Shown here: positions 8,276-15,279 of the stretch, piece after piece
How the letters are laid out: each line of letters begins with the position of its first letter
Position numbering within the stretch: the first letter of the stretch is position 1
IMG/VR virus record: IMGVR_UViG_3300010300_000112
Coordinates: 1-23,360 of that record
Source of the DNA: a virus
DNA length: 23,360 nt
Strand: one strand, 5' to 3'
Notes under the pieces: model-generated
The model's input: the letters and a program-made list of their open reading frames with translations, nothing else
Databases searched by the model: none
Told to the model about the DNA's origin: nothing
Position numbers and translations under genes: made by a program

Positions 8276-8488
8276 ATGGAAAACATCGAACAACATATTG
8301 AGGCAGATAAAAAGATCCTTGACGATCCTCAGACATCACCTCAAGCTCGCAGACATACAGAACAAGAACTGGCAGATTTGGAAGCATACGCAGAGCGTCA
8401 TCCAGAAGATCATCATGATCCAACACCACTTGAATTGTACTGCGACACTCACCCCGACGCTGCAGAGTGCAGAATTTACGAAGACTGA
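8276..8488 (+). CDS. CP12-like small protein (C-terminal CP12 motif)
   Basis: A 70-aa acidic, His-rich protein. The C-terminus contains LELYCDTHPDAAECRIYED, which closely follows the C-terminal CP12 signature (C-x8-C followed by an R-x-Y-(D/E)-(D/N) end, as in plant and cyanobacterial CP12). The cysteines are C56 and C65. In cyanobacteria CP12 bridges GAPDH and phosphoribulokinase and switches off the Calvin cycle. Cyanophage CP12 is known and is thought to steer host carbon towards the pentose phosphate pathway. Here the N-terminal Cys pair and the AWD-VEEL core are absent. Only the GAPDH-binding half is evident, and residues 1-50 are a charged helix. No Shine-Dalgarno is visible before the ATG (an A-run precedes it). 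The gene sits unusually between two hub genes. It could instead be a structural protein that has borrowed the motif. Confidence 0.7.
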   Translation: MENIEQHIEADKKILDDPQTSPQARRHTEQELADLEAYAERHPEDHHDPTPLELYCDTHPDAAECRIYED

Positions 8489-8491
8489 TAG

Positions 8492-11086
8492 ATGGCAAAA
8501 ACTTCTGGTTATTACAACCCGTTATTTGACACTGGAATGCCTACCAATTATTGGGAAGGCATTGTTGCGCCAAGAGATGTTTGGGAGCGTGATGAAGAAC
8601 TGGTTAATGATCGAAGTGAATTAAAAAATTGGGGATATCGGGTAAAAGTAAGAATAGAGGGAGTTCACCCTGCTGATAAGAATGTACTTCCCGATGATCA
8701 ATTGCCTTGGATCAGAATTAATGGATCTACGGCGGGAAGTGGTCACAAAAGAACGGGTCTTTCTATTGGGGTTACTCAGGGATCCAGAGTTTGGGGTATT
8801 TGGGGTAATCTAGCAAAAAAAGAAGATCCAATTCATATTGGAGTTATTCCAAATAATGATCAATTACTACTTCCCAAAACCCAACCAGCAAATAATGGAT
8901 TCTTACCATTCAGTGGATATTTGGATACTGATTTAGTTTCTAGTTATTCAATTCATCCCAATAAAGGAAATCCATTAGAAGCATATTTTCAACCAAATAC
9001 ATTATCTTTATCTGATATTGGTATAGATAAGGATGGAAAGATTAAATTCCCATTACAATCTCCTCAAGATTGTGAGAAGGTTCCTTTAACAGGAATCTCC
9101 AAACAATTGCAAGAATTTATTCAGAAAGTTGAGCAAGCTCAGGAGCAGTTAGATACATGGGAAGCAGCTGCTGATAAGTGGATTGCTGATAAACAGAAGT
9201 GGATTAGTGATAAAGCGGCAAAAGCACAAGAGTTTATTTCTACTGGGTTGAAATGGATATTTAAAGAAATAAGAAAGTTTGTAGAAGAGGAGATTAATAA
9301 ACAAGTTAAAAAATTAGTAGAACTTGTAAATCCTCCAGACAGAGATAAAGTAAAACAAGCAAATGATGGAGTTATTGAACTTATTGTTTGTTTATTTAAT
9401 AAGTTAATTTCTAATTTGGGAGCACTAGTTGGAAGCTTCTTAACTGAGATGTTGGATCGTTATATTAACGTCCCTGCATGTGCAGTTGAAAACTTCTTAG
9501 GAAGTTTATTGGGCAATCTTTTGGGAGCATTGACTGGTGCTATTGATAGTATTATTGGTTCTTTAAGTGGATTACTTGGAGGAGCATTTAGTCTTGCTGG
9601 AAGTATACTTGACTTTTTATCTGCTCTTGCTGGATTCTTTTCTTGTGATGATGATCAAGAGTGCCCAGAGACTAAAGAATGGAGTATTTTTGATGGAGCA
9701 AAGCCACCAGTTACTTTAGATTTTGATTCTATTATTAATAGTGCGAAGAGTATAGCAGAAAATGCTACTGGTCTTATTGATATTAATAACATTGCAAACC
9801 TTGACTTTAGTGATCTGATTGATAGTGCTATAAGTGCGGCAAATAGTTGCAATATTGGTCCAGTTTTTTGTGGTCCACCATCAGTAACATTCTGGGGTGC
9901 TGGTGGATCTGGTGCAACTGGCAATGTTATTGTTAGTGCTGCTGGAGATATATTGGGTGTAGATTTAATTGCGTCGGGACTTGGATACACTAAGGCACCA
10001 TTTGTTGACATTAGTGATAATTGTGGGCAGGGTTCTGGAGTCAATGCAACCGCCATCGTAGAACCAGATGGAGGAACTACTTCAACGGGAGAACCTACAT
10101 ATAGAGTTGTTCAAGTTGTAATTAATGATCCTGGAGGTGGATATTTAGCAAGACCTAATGGAGACCTTGGTGGTGATGGTCGTGTTTGGGCACCAGCAGA
10201 TTGGACGGTTGTTAGAAGAAATGATGGAAGATGGAATAGATATCCTCCCGAAACTCCAATTGAAACAATAGATCCACAACCTGGAGATGAAGTTCTTCTT
10301 CCAGAAGACAGAGTTGTCTCTGAGGGTGGTATTCCTATAACACCAGGAATTTACCCTGGTGGTCAAGGTGGTGGAATTAACGATTTGGGAATTGGTGATG
10401 ATTTTAATGATAGACTTGCCAGACTCAGAGGAACAACCACAATTCCTGGAACTGGTAATAATGGAGCTACAGATATTAATGCATTCCCAACATTAGATAT
10501 TGGTAGTTATCCTATAATTCTTTATCTTTGTGATCTTAAGATTACAAATGCAGGAATAAATTATTCATCTGATGATGAAATTGTTATTGAACCAAGTAAT
10601 GGTGCAGAAGTTATTGCCAACTTTGGACCTTTTGGTGTATTGGACTCTGTTAGAATCGTTAAGACTGGTAAAGGTTGGGTGGAGAGACCAGAAATTTATG
10701 TCAAATCCGAGACAGGTTACAATGCTAGGTTGACACCAGTGTTCTGTGTTGATAGAATTGGTGATGATATTGATGGAAATCTTCCAGACGATCCATTATT
10801 CGCTGGAGTTATATCAATTGTCAATTGTGTTGGTAAAATTATTCCAGACGAACATAATGGTTTTATAAATGGAAGACCATACTATGGACCAGTTCATGTC
10901 TACAGAGGTAAAAAAATGATGGGGCAAACTCATACAAATAGGGATCATCCTGTTGTTTGGGATAGTGTTGCCTTAAGCCTTAAGAATTATGATGAAAGAT
11001 TTAGATGGGTTGGGCAAAGTTTGGTAAAAGTTGTTGAGAGAGTAACTAATCCTGTCTCAGGAAATTCATCCAATATCGGATATTAA
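8492..11086 (+). CDS. 5: gp5-like baseplate hub protein with N-terminal OB fold, no lysozyme (864 aa)
   Basis: Residues about 20-130 match the T4 gp5 N-terminal OB domain: YWEGIV-, a run with VKVRIEGVHP, DQLPWIRI, and GSRVWGIWGN. T4 gp5 then has a lysozyme domain. Here there is instead a long helical segment (about 200-310, Gln/Lys/Glu-rich), then a hydrophobic Gly/Leu/Ser stretch (about 310-390, LLGNLLGALTGAIDSIIGSL). A beta-rich region with repeated G-x-G-Y/W-x3-P units follows (GLGYTKAP near residue 495, GGGYLARP near 550, GKGWVERP near 729). The C-terminus has VHVYRGKKMMGQTHTNRDHP. The start lies 3 bases after the CP12-like stop, and the next gene begins 2 bases after this stop. The likely role is the trimeric hub holding the spike. 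The OB call is strong; the rest is descriptive. Confidence 0.75.
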   Translation: MAKTSGYYNPLFDTGMPTNYWEGIVAPRDVWERDEELVNDRSELKNWGYRVKVRIEGVHPADKNVLPDDQLPWIRINGSTAGSGHKRTGLSIGVTQGSRVWGIWGNLAKKEDPIHIGVIPNNDQLLLPKTQPANNGFLPFSGYLDTDLVSSYSIHPNKGNPLEAYFQPNTLSLSDIGIDKDGKIKFPLQSPQDCEKVPLTGISKQLQEFIQKVEQAQEQLDTWEAAADKWIADKQKWISDKAAKAQEFISTGLKWIFKEIRKFVEEEINKQVKKLVELVNPPDRDKVKQANDGVIELIVCLFNKLISNLGALVGSFLTEMLDRYINVPACAVENFLGSLLGNLLGALTGAIDSIIGSLSGLLGGAFSLAGSILDFLSALAGFFSCDDDQECPETKEWSIFDGAKPPVTLDFDSIINSAKSIAENATGLIDINNIANLDFSDLIDSAISAANSCNIGPVFCGPPSVTFWGAGGSGATGNVIVSAAGDILGVDLIASGLGYTKAPFVDISDNCGQGSGVNATAIVEPDGGTTSTGEPTYRVVQVVINDPGGGYLARPNGDLGGDGRVWAPADWTVVRRNDGRWNRYPPETPIETIDPQPGDEVLLPEDRVVSEGGIPITPGIYPGGQGGGINDLGIGDDFNDRLARLRGTTTIPGTGNNGATDINAFPTLDIGSYPIILYLCDLKITNAGINYSSDDEIVIEPSNGAEVIANFGPFGVLDSVRIVKTGKGWVERPEIYVKSETGYNARLTPVFCVDRIGDDIDGNLPDDPLFAGVISIVNCVGKIIPDEHNGFINGRPYYGPVHVYRGKKMMGQTHTNRDHPVVWDSVALSLKNYDERFRWVGQSLVKVVERVTNPVSGNSSNIGY

Positions 11087-11088
11087 AG

Positions 11089-11676
11089 ATGGGAAAACCT
11101 AGAATTCATAACCCAATAGAACTGGGAAATGACTTTGGTCATATAAAATTTGGGCACATTAATAAGAACTACACCTACGCTGGTGTCATGATTCGTAATG
11201 GTCATCCAGGACAAGCATCAGAACATTATATGATGTTCATGTCATCGGGCACTATGTCGGGTGGAACTATTAATAGGTGTCCAGGAGTATACCAAGTTAT
11301 TTGTGGCGAAGTGCCTGTAAATGACACTTCTTATATTGTAAGTGCTTCTGAAGGTGATATTGTTCTTAGAGCTCCAAACGGAAGGATCCGAATGGAAGCA
11401 AGAAACATTGATATCAAAGCAACTGGTCAAAACAATAAGAATGGACATATCAACATTGAGTCTAATGAGAAAGTTGCAATTAGATCTAAGAACATCGAGA
11501 TTAATGGGGATGCTATTTGTAAATTGCTATCTTCAGGAACATGTGAATTAGTTGGAAGTAGTGCTTTGAATTTTTATGGAGGATTGATTGACTGTGCGGA
11601 TTCTGCCACAACACTTCTACCATCTAAGGGAACATCTAAATTTGAGGATCAACAGAGGACTGGAGGATTTATTTAA
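11089..11676 (+). CDS. Beta-helix spike protein (gp5 C-terminal-like needle), 195 aa
   Basis: Residues about 85-172 are short alternating strands typical of the triple-stranded beta-helix of the T4 gp5 needle and VgrG spikes: EGDIVLRAPNGRIRMEA, NGHINIESNEKVAIRSKNIE, then a Gly-broken series to FYGGLIDCAD. The N-terminal 84 residues are a separate domain (FGHINKNYTYAGVMIRNGHP). It directly follows the OB-fold hub gene, so the T4 gp5 architecture appears split over two genes, without lysozyme. The likely role is a membrane-piercing spike under the baseplate. The stop overlaps the next ATG (TAATG at 11674-11678). Confidence 0.65.
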   Translation: MGKPRIHNPIELGNDFGHIKFGHINKNYTYAGVMIRNGHPGQASEHYMMFMSSGTMSGGTINRCPGVYQVICGEVPVNDTSYIVSASEGDIVLRAPNGRIRMEARNIDIKATGQNNKNGHINIESNEKVAIRSKNIEINGDAICKLLSSGTCELVGSSALNFYGGLIDCADSATTLLPSKGTSKFEDQQRTGGFI

Positions 11677-12452
11677 TGAAAGTACCTGATTTAGAAATTA
11701 AAAAGACATTATATGTTGGTGTTGGTGATCCAAGTACTGTATTGGGTAAAGGACCTCTGCAAATCAGGGGTGGTTCTTTTATGGAAGGACCATCTATTTT
11801 CGGTTCAATTCCGCCATTTTTAACTGCAACAGTAATGATTGGTCCTTGTGAAAACTCGGACATGTTAATTCCTCCAATCATCCCTGGTGCTCTCTGTACT
11901 GGAATTAACAATCCATATTCCTTAGCAGTTGATGGTCCAGCAGCATTTCTTGGAATTGTTGATACCAATGCAAATATAAATGCTGGTGGTAATATCACTG
12001 CTCAGGGTGAGGTCATGTCTCGTTGTGGTGGACATATTCTGTCTGCTAAGAAGAACTTTGATATTCCTCACCCAACAAAAGAGGGTTGGAGATTACGTCA
12101 TACTTGTCCAGAGGGACCAAGTAATGATGTATACATAAGGGGTAAATTAAAAAATAAAAATACTATTGAACTTCCTGAATATTGGAGGGAGTTGGTTGAT
12201 GCTGATTCTATTACAGTATCAATTACTCCAGTAGGAACTCATCAGAATATTATTATTCAAAGAATAGAGGATAATAAAGTTTATCTTCATGCTTCTACTC
12301 CGATTAATTGTCACTATCACATCTTTGCTGAACGGAAAGATGGAGAAAAATTAATCCCAGAATATGAAGGATCAACTCCAGCAGACTATCCTGGTAATAA
12401 TGATGAGTACTCTGTATCTGGATATCATTACGACACTAAGAGGTATATCTAA
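11676..12452 (+). CDS. Structural protein with RLRH-EGP C-terminal domain, copy 1 (258 aa)
   Basis: Residues 1-125 form a Gly/Pro-rich N-terminal region (IQIRGGSF-like strands, MIGPCENSD), perhaps a tip or adaptor. Residues about 126-258 form a domain running FDIPHPTKEGWRLRHTCPEG, then VYIRGKL, ELPEYWRELVD, SITVSITPVG, and ending STPADYPGNNDEYSVSGYHYD. The same domain recurs in the next gene and, from memory, in many phage and large-virus fibre or structural proteins with no settled function. Position beside the spike suggests a baseplate tip or short-fibre component. The start overlaps the spike stop. The function is not known to me. Confidence 0.55.
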   Translation: MKVPDLEIKKTLYVGVGDPSTVLGKGPLQIRGGSFMEGPSIFGSIPPFLTATVMIGPCENSDMLIPPIIPGALCTGINNPYSLAVDGPAAFLGIVDTNANINAGGNITAQGEVMSRCGGHILSAKKNFDIPHPTKEGWRLRHTCPEGPSNDVYIRGKLKNKNTIELPEYWRELVDADSITVSITPVGTHQNIIIQRIEDNKVYLHASTPINCHYHIFAERKDGEKLIPEYEGSTPADYPGNNDEYSVSGYHYDTKRYI

Positions 12453-12454
12453 TT

Positions 12455-13156
12455 ATGGCAGAATTTGAACCAGATTTTAGTAATAAAAGCACTTGTGCGG
12501 ATGAGGGTGTAAGTGGACCTTTTTCCTCAAAGTATGATTACATATTGAAACCAAATACTGGAGATTCGGATTATCCTGCTGATGCTTGCATTCCTTGGGT
12601 GCATTATAATGTTAAGGTGGGCAATCTTCAAGCGGATCAAAACATCGTTGCAGGTGGAAATGGAACATTTGGTGGGACTGTGACTGCTCCTACATTCTCT
12701 GGGCAGATTAACGTTCAATCTTGGAAGGGATTTGACATTAAACATCCCAACAAAGAAAACCATAGATTGAGACATATTTGTCTAGAGGGTCCAGAGGCAG
12801 GTGTTTTTTATCGTGGAAGATTAAAAGATTCAAATTACATCCAACTTCCAGAATATTGGAAGGGATTGGTTGATTATGAATCAATTACTGTATCGTTAAC
12901 TCAAATTGGATCCTCTCAAGATTTGATTGTAGATGCAATTGAGTGGAACTCTAGAATCAAAGTTAGATCTGGTAATGCGTCAAATATTGATTGTTATTTT
13001 GTAGTACACGCTGCCAGAATCGATGGAGAACCATTGATTGTAGAATATGAGGGGCAAACTCCTGCAGAATACCCAGGAGATGACAAGCAATTCTCAATCT
13101 CTGGATATGATTATGATGCACGCGGAGACAAGAGCACTAAGGACGTTAGTTTATAG
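12455..13156 (+). CDS. Structural protein with RLRH-EGP C-terminal domain, copy 2 (233 aa)
   Basis: The C-terminal domain from about residue 85 (GFDIKHPNKENHRLRHICLE) parallels copy 1 segment by segment: GVFYRGRL, LPEYWKGLVD, ESITVSLTQIG, CYFVVHAARIDGEPLIVEYE, PAEYPGDDKQFSISGYDYD. The N-terminal 80 residues differ from copy 1 and end with a strand repeat (NIVAGGNGTFGGTVTAPTF) like those that precede trimerising domains in fibres. The two genes look like a tandem duplication that kept one domain and diverged at the N-terminus. It is probably a tail-tip or fibre-associated virion protein. The ATG is 2 bases after the upstream stop. Confidence 0.55.
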   Translation: MAEFEPDFSNKSTCADEGVSGPFSSKYDYILKPNTGDSDYPADACIPWVHYNVKVGNLQADQNIVAGGNGTFGGTVTAPTFSGQINVQSWKGFDIKHPNKENHRLRHICLEGPEAGVFYRGRLKDSNYIQLPEYWKGLVDYESITVSLTQIGSSQDLIVDAIEWNSRIKVRSGNASNIDCYFVVHAARIDGEPLIVEYEGQTPAEYPGDDKQFSISGYDYDARGDKSTKDVSL

Positions 13157-13159
13157 GAG
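13155..13159 (+). promoter_or_regulatory. Ribosome binding site deciding the start at 13166
   Basis: AGGAG lies 6 bases before the ATG at 13166 but only 3 before the in-frame GTG at 13163. The ATG is therefore the better start. The site overlaps the stop codon of the upstream gene. Confidence 0.65.
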
Positions 13160-13165
13160 TAAGTG

Positions 13166-13921
13166 ATGGGAATTATAGTAGATAGTTTATCTGAAGATAG
13201 AGATAATATTATTATTGCACAAGAAAAAATACCACAGCGTATTGTGGATGCTACGGCAGAGAGAGATTCCCTTGCCACTCCTGCTATTGCTACTGGACAG
13301 CAAGTTCTTGATGGAATTGATGTTGCAAACTCTTTAAAAACGCAAATCGCTGCAATTGGTGGCAATACGGGACTGTCTTCAACTAGATATGGGTCTAGTA
13401 CAAGCAATATTAGTTCTCAATATGGGTCTATTGCGAGTGGTATAACAACTGCTTTTGGTGCTGATGTGGGACTTGTTGGTGTTGGAACTAACGTTGTTGT
13501 TGCATATGGAAGAATCCTTCAAGATCAGGCAAAGGTTTATGATTATCCGAATGTAACATCGGGTAATTACAACACTGATTTAATTTTTGACGGTGAAGGA
13601 TACGTCACTATGACGGGATCCAATCTGGGAGTTGGCGCTAGCACAAGAGTTTATAAGTCTACAGGATCTCAAATTGGATTAGTTTTTGACATCACGGGTC
13701 CTGCAGTTGATGTTTCTTCGTTGATATCTGACTATGATTCTAATTGGACTACTTTGGAAGATAAAGCAGTTGTAGCAACTAGTGTCCAAGAGGTTAAGCT
13801 TGATAGTGAACTTCAGATTTGGGGTCTCAATAGACAGTCTCAAGTAAACTCTGATGAGATTTCGAGACTTAATACTTCAATTGGAATTGCTTCAAACTCT
13901 GCATATGGGGGACCCTGGTGA
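13166..13921 (+). CDS. Unrecognised virion-block protein (251 aa)
   Basis: I do not recognise this protein. Residues 1-75 are helical and charged (MGIIVDSLSEDRDNIIIAQE, then a Thr/Ala/Glu-rich stretch). A Ser/Gly/Tyr-rich linker (STRYGSSTSNISSQYGSIAS) follows at about 75-95. A beta-rich central region holds the short strands GEGYVTMTGSNLGVGASTRV, and a helical C-terminus runs EVKLDSELQIWGLNRQSQVN. No signal peptide or membrane segment is visible. It is the last gene of the tail block before the tRNA island, so a minor structural or fibre-attachment protein is plausible but unproven. The start at 13166 is chosen over GTG 13163 because of AGGAG at 13155-13159. Confidence 0.6.
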   Translation: MGIIVDSLSEDRDNIIIAQEKIPQRIVDATAERDSLATPAIATGQQVLDGIDVANSLKTQIAAIGGNTGLSSTRYGSSTSNISSQYGSIASGITTAFGADVGLVGVGTNVVVAYGRILQDQAKVYDYPNVTSGNYNTDLIFDGEGYVTMTGSNLGVGASTRVYKSTGSQIGLVFDITGPAVDVSSLISDYDSNWTTLEDKAVVATSVQEVKLDSELQIWGLNRQSQVNSDEISRLNTSIGIASNSAYGGPW

Positions 13922-13925
13922 CGGG

Positions 13926-13938
13926 GGATTGACAATCC
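13926..13938. repeat. Inverted repeat GGATTG-A-CAATCC over the -35 box
   Basis: Two perfect 6-base arms (13926-13931 and 13933-13938) around a single A. The repeat covers all of TTGACA. It could be a small operator for a repressor, or chance. No second copy was noticed in this window. Confidence 0.4.
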
Positions 13939-13957
13939 AAAGTTTATCCCTTATAAT
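13929..13957 (+). promoter_or_regulatory. Perfect sigma-70 consensus promoter before the tRNA island
   Basis: TTGACA (13929-13934), a 17-base spacer, then TATAAT (13952-13957). Both hexamers and the spacing are exact consensus. The predicted start is about 13964-13966, roughly 55 bases before tRNA-Gly. It would be read by unmodified host RNA polymerase and so is probably active early. It lies just after the tail-block stop codon. The -35 sits inside the inverted repeat GGATTG-A-CAATCC. Confidence 0.85.
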
Positions 13958-14019
13958 ATAAAGGTAATCAGTTGAGGGGTCGCCCAAGTCTCAGTCTAGA
14001 TCTCTTACAGATTACACTC

Positions 14020-14091
14020 GCGGAGTTAGTTCAGCGGTAGAACGCTATCCTTCCAAGTTAGATGTCGTCGGTTCGATTCCGATACTCCGCT
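14020..14091 (+). tRNA. tRNA-Gly(UCC)
   Basis: Complete cloverleaf. Acceptor arms GCGGAGT/ACTCCGC pair perfectly. D-arm GTTC-AGCGGTA-GAAC, anticodon loop CTTCCAA with anticodon TCC, T-arm GTCGG-TTCGATT-CCGAT, discriminator T. No CCA is encoded. The anticodon stem CTATC/GTTAG has one T-T mismatch (30-40), unusual but compatible with folding. It decodes GGA, which is very frequent in the neighbouring structural genes. Confidence 0.9.
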
Positions 14092-14092
14092 T

Positions 14093-14106
14093 CCCCCTTA
14101 AGGGGG
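14093..14106. terminator. C5-TTAA-G5 perfect palindrome / hairpin after tRNA-Gly
   Basis: CCCCCTTAAGGGGG starts one base after the tRNA-Gly discriminator. It can form a 5-bp GC stem with a TTAA loop. The bases that follow (CAAACTTAAT) are not a T-run, so it is a poor terminator. It may act as a pause, attenuator or tRNA 3' processing signal between the tRNA and the 51-aa gene. Confidence 0.45.
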
Positions 14107-14127
14107 CAAACTTAATACTCACCGTCT

Positions 14128-14283
14128 ATGAGACCAGAAACGCGCAAAGCAATGGAAATGCTGTTCACTGCCAAGTGGAACTTGCCAAAAGCAGCAGCAC
14201 ATGCTAATCTGACTAACAAGGAAATGAAAATTACTTTTAACGAGTATTGTCATTTTCATCCTCCTACCTATAGTCCAGAGTAG
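14128..14283 (+). CDS. Small protein between the tRNA genes (51 aa)
   Basis: Starts MRPETRKAMEMLFTAKWN and ends CHFHPPTYSPE. The middle, LPKAAAHANLTNKEMKITF, has the helix-turn-helix spacing of small DNA-binding proteins (Ala-x-His-Ala-x-Leu turn, then a second helix), but the resemblance is loose. No strong Shine-Dalgarno precedes the ATG (AATACTCACCGTCT). It lies between two tRNAs on what looks like one transcript, 9 bases before tRNA-Leu. I do not recognise a characterised family. Possible roles include a small regulator. Support for coding comes from the clean, protein-like composition and tight fit between the tRNAs. Confidence 0.6.
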   Translation: MRPETRKAMEMLFTAKWNLPKAAAHANLTNKEMKITFNEYCHFHPPTYSPE

Positions 14284-14292
14284 GATACTTTT

Positions 14293-14376
14293 GGGAGCGT
14301 GGTGGAATAGGTAGACACAACAGACTTAAAATCTGTCGGGAGTTATCCCATGTCGGTTCAAGTCCGACCGTTCCTA
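14293..14376 (+). tRNA. tRNA-Leu(UAA), intronless
   Basis: Class II tRNA with an extra arm. Acceptor arms GGGAGCG/CGTTCCT (two G-T wobbles), anticodon stem ACAGA/TCTGT with loop CTTAAAA (anticodon TAA), long variable arm CGGGAGTTATCCCAT, T-arm GTCGG-TTCAAGT-CCGAC, discriminator A, no encoded CCA. It decodes TTA, common in this AT-rich region. Many cyanobacterial tRNA-Leu(UAA) genes carry a group I intron in the anticodon loop; this copy has none. Confidence 0.9.
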
Positions 14377-14405
14377 CTTGGGAGGAGTACAAAAGGTCCC
14401 TTATA

Positions 14406-14418
14406 GGAGGACGCCTCC
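14406..14418 (+). terminator. GGAGG-ACG-CCTCC hairpin after tRNA-Leu, possible weak terminator
   Basis: A 5-bp GC-rich stem with a 3-base loop, followed by CTTTAAAAA. A longer alternative pairs GGGAGG at 14380-14385 with CCTCCC at 14414-14419. The T-run is short, so termination would be partial. It marks the end of the tRNA island, 35 bases before the next gene. Confidence 0.4.
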
Positions 14419-14453
14419 CTTTAAAAACTAAATATTAGGAAACGGTAATAAAC

Positions 14454-14753
14454 ATGAAGTTAAAGATTACCAAGTCGTACTGCTGGCATGATCCCAATGA
14501 ATTTGGAATGCCAGAGCGAGTGGTCAACATGTACTTCATTAATGGAATACCATTTACCTGGGACGAATTAACAGAGGAAGAAGAATCCAATTATTCATGT
14601 ACTATTGCTGCAAATACACATCAACGTAGATATACTGCAGAAGATTTGTTTATAGCATCTGGGTATTTGATTATGGAAGAATGTCATCCTTGTTTTTTTG
14701 AGATGGAATTAGAAAACCCAGAAATGCTAGCAGAATTAGATGATGGAATTTAG
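14454..14753 (+). CDS. Hypothetical protein (99 aa)
   Basis: I do not recognise the family. The protein is acidic, with a strand-rich N-terminal half (MKLKITKSYCWHDPN, VVNMYFINGIPFTW) and a helical C-terminal half (YTAEDLFIASGYLIMEE). The cysteines at 10, 49, 77 and 80, including C77-HP-C80, might bind a metal, but the spacing matches no zinc motif I know. The nearest Shine-Dalgarno (AGGA 14437-14440) is 13 bases away, longer than usual. It overlaps the next gene by 14 bases, so it is probably co-translated with the oxygenase at 14740. Confidence 0.7.
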   Translation: MKLKITKSYCWHDPNEFGMPERVVNMYFINGIPFTWDELTEEEESNYSCTIAANTHQRRYTAEDLFIASGYLIMEECHPCFFEMELENPEMLAELDDGI

Positions 14754-15279
14754 AAACCCCCATGGAATCTTTACGGTTCCTTTTTTTGTAGAAGAAATTG
14801 ATCTTAGTAAGATTAATTTTATTGATGCAGAATTTAATAAATCATTCCTTAGTCAGGTCAATACGACTTTGGGAAATGATTCTTTAACTGAAGAGTCTTA
14901 TGAATACCTCTGTGGCATAATACATGAGTGTATTGGTCAATTCTCAGATAAACCATTTGCAATTGGTCAAGTTTGGCGAAATGAGTATGAAGAATCTGAT
15001 TGGCAAGATCCACACATTCATTCTGGAGCACAGTGGAGTTTTATAGTTTATGATACTGTAGAACACTCTAGAACCGTATTCATGAATCCTGCTCGTAAGG
15101 AGATTATGAATCAGTGGGGAACCTATGCAAATACAATACCAATGGATTTTATTCCTAAAATTCCATCGGGTCATATGATTATTTTCCCATCATGGGTTGA
15201 GCACTTTGTTATGAGTGGTAATAGGGGAAGAACAATATCTGGTAACATTTATCTTGATCAACCTCCGTCAGGACCTTAG
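14740..15279 (+). CDS. 2-oxoglutarate/Fe(II) oxygenase-like protein (179 aa)
   Basis: A compact double-stranded beta-helix protein of the phage 2OG-Fe(II) oxygenase type. The first metal motif is in DPHIHSGAQWSFIVYD (H92 and H94). The distal His is H155 in FPSWVEHFVMSG. R164 in RTISGNI is the likely 2-oxoglutarate-binding Arg. Such enzymes hydroxylate proteins, nucleobases or small molecules. Small ones are common in cyanophage genomes with mostly unknown substrates. Two in-frame ATGs (14740 and 14743) occur with no Shine-Dalgarno. The 14-base overlap with the 99-aa gene indicates coupled translation. The next gene begins 6 bases after the stop. Confidence 0.75.
   Translation: MMEFRNPHGIFTVPFFVEEIDLSKINFIDAEFNKSFLSQVNTTLGNDSLTEESYEYLCGIIHECIGQFSDKPFAIGQVWRNEYEESDWQDPHIHSGAQWSFIVYDTVEHSRTVFMNPARKEIMNQWGTYANTIPMDFIPKIPSGHMIIFPSWVEHFVMSGNRGRTISGNIYLDQPPSGP

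Noticed and set aside
13960-14019. A third tRNA between the promoter and tRNA-Gly
   Set aside because: No acceptor or T-arm pairing could be built; it is treated as leader sequence.
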